DNA of 15,216 bases from an uncultured Faecalibacterium sp. (GTDB taxonomy: Bacteria; Bacillota; Clostridia; Oscillospirales; Ruminococcaceae), in the NCBI GenBank assembly GCA_900772565.1, contig CAAHET010000023.1, forward strand, positions 1 through 15,216, read 5' to 3'. The notes under the pieces are model-generated. The model saw only the letters and a list, made by a program, of their open reading frames with translations. It did not search any database and was not told where the DNA came from. Positions 14,377 through 15,216 of this stretch are shown here, in pieces. Made by a program: the position numbers and the translations under genes. How positions within the stretch are numbered: the stretch's first letter is position 1; each line of letters begins with the position of its first letter.

Positions 14377-15069
14377 ATGAGCTACGAAAACTGGAAGAAT
14401 AAGGCGCAGGGGTTTCAGACCGTGGATGTGCGCCATATACAGGGCAGCTTCTTTGAAGGGCTGAAGAAAAGAGCCGAGGCGTTGGAGGTGGGCGAAGGAT
14501 TACACATCATCCAGACCTTTGAGCCGCATCCACTGTACGCTGTCATGGAGGGCTTGGGCTATGAGCACCACACCGAGCGGCGGAGTGAGGCTGAGTTCCA
14601 TGTCTGGTTCTGCCGTGTGGAGAAGAAGGAAGGCGACAGCTCCGCTCCCTTCAAGCCGCTGGCTCTTTTGAACTATCCCATGATCGATGAAAAGCTGGGG
14701 CAGATCGCCGTAGATTTTTGGGAGACCACATGGCAGAGCGAGAAGCGCGTACTGCCCTACGAAACGCGGCTGCTGCTGTCCCTGACCAACGCTGTCGGTG
14801 CGGGCCGGATGAGGCAGGCGGCGCGGGAGCTGGTAAAGGCATATATCCACGGTGTGGAGAGCGCCGCGTTGGACGACGTGTTCGAGCTGCTGGCATGGAA
14901 TCAGGGCATCGGTTTTTTCAGCAGCGAGATCGGTCCCTCGGCGCTGTTTCAGGCGTACAAGCTCATTAAAAACGGTGAGAAGCAGGGCAAGTCCCGGGAG
15001 GATATCTGCAGTGCGCTGCGCGAGAAATTCGGGGAGAAGAACCCGGAGATGCAGGTCCTGAACAGATGA
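14377..15069 (+). CDS. DUF2249 fused to an AhpD/CMD-like domain
   Basis: A 230-residue protein with DUF2249 at 1-85, then a linker with LLNYPMIDEKLG, then (about 110-215) an all-helical segment resembling the carboxymuconolactone decarboxylase/AhpD fold: LPYETRLLLSLTNAVGAG from 126, then LVKAYIHGVESAALDDVFEL and a closing LFQAYKLI. AhpD enzymes use a CxxC in the helix after this signature to reduce peroxiredoxins; here that place reads GRMRQAA, with no cysteine, so it is not a standard AhpD disulfide reductase. RBS AAAGGAG is well spaced. It is followed 20 bases later by a flavodiiron gene. The role is unknown; a binding or adaptor function for the flavodiiron system is a guess. Confidence 0.8.
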   Translation: MSYENWKNKAQGFQTVDVRHIQGSFFEGLKKRAEALEVGEGLHIIQTFEPHPLYAVMEGLGYEHHTERRSEAEFHVWFCRVEKKEGDSSAPFKPLALLNYPMIDEKLGQIAVDFWETTWQSEKRVLPYETRLLLSLTNAVGAGRMRQAARELVKAYIHGVESAALDDVFELLAWNQGIGFFSSEIGPSALFQAYKLIKNGEKQGKSREDICSALREKFGEKNPEMQVLNR

Positions 15070-15088
15070 TAAGGAGTTGTTTTGTATT

Positions 15089-15216
15089 ATGACCATTCAA
15101 ACGGTAACAGATGCCATCCGCTATGTAGGGGTGGATGATAACACATTGGCACTCTTTGAAAACCAGTACCCCGTCCAGCCTATGGGAGTGAGCTACAACT
15201 CCTATGTCATTCTGGA
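15089..15216 (+). CDS. fprA: Second flavodiiron protein, N-terminal part only
   Basis: An ATG at 15089, with AAGGAG 12 bases upstream, opens a frame that runs off the right edge after 42 codons. The translated start includes YVGVDDNTLALFENQYPV and MGVSYNSYVIL. It aligns with the first 45 residues of the flavodiiron protein at 5565 (YWVGANDHRLALFENCFPI, then GVSYNAYCLL). No metal ligands are visible yet. It is co-directional with the DUF2249 genes and probably in the Crp/Fnr-controlled unit, so this locus carries two differently regulated flavodiiron proteins. Confidence 0.88.
   Translation, partial: MTIQTVTDAIRYVGVDDNTLALFENQYPVQPMGVSYNSYVIL

Noticed and set aside
1..15216. CRISPR array, tRNA, rRNA, insertion sequence or transposase
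   Set aside because: No regularly spaced repeats, tRNA cloverleaf, rRNA-like tract, transposase motif or flanking terminal inverted repeats were seen.

Overview
The window looks like chromosomal DNA from a strictly anaerobic, butyrate-type gut or sediment Clostridia (Oscillospiraceae or Lachnospiraceae grade; no finer placement is possible without searches). The evidence is Firmicutes-style AGGAGG ribosome sites, a B. subtilis-type PerR, desulfoferrodoxin, flavodiiron proteins and an acyl-CoA dehydrogenase/Etf/rubredoxin fusion. Almost every gene concerns oxygen, peroxide or thiol-redox chemistry, so I read the window as an oxygen-tolerance island.

Region 1 (1-2446) is AT-rich, about 40% G+C by eye. 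It holds the end of a Bcp-type peroxiredoxin, yaaA, a peroxide-sensing Fur-family repressor (perR) with a consensus promoter and inverted-repeat operator, and L-lactate dehydrogenase. Base composition changes abruptly to about 60% G+C inside the next gene (desulfoferrodoxin, 2474-2848), roughly 30-40 bases after its start codon.

Region 2 (2474-6776) is GC-rich: desulfoferrodoxin and a strong terminator, a short decayed ORF resembling ferredoxin:thioredoxin reductase, an Rrf2 regulator with a clear promoter/operator, a three-domain acyl-CoA dehydrogenase-EtfA(C-terminal half)-rubredoxin fusion, and a flavodiiron protein. The fusion and the flavodiiron protein together suggest a short electron path from acyl-CoA to O2.

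Region 3 (6777-12805) follows a terminator-like hairpin. It holds class I (oxygen-dependent) ribonucleotide reductase nrdA-nrdB, a nitroreductase-like flavoprotein, thioredoxin and thioredoxin reductase. The last two could re-reduce the C-terminal CxxC of NrdA.

Region 4 (12806-15216) has a gene-poor spacer with terminators for both strands, a leftward Crp/Fnr-family regulator, a shared divergent control region with a palindrome placed for class II activation, an internally deleted 4Fe-4S protein gene, two tandem DUF2249 genes (the second fused to an AhpD-like domain without its cysteines), and the start of a second flavodiiron protein that runs off the end.

The most interesting points are the fusion/flavodiiron pair, the composition break inside desulfoferrodoxin, two decayed Fe-S genes that both lost their cysteine-rich middle, and the divergent Crp/Fnr control region.
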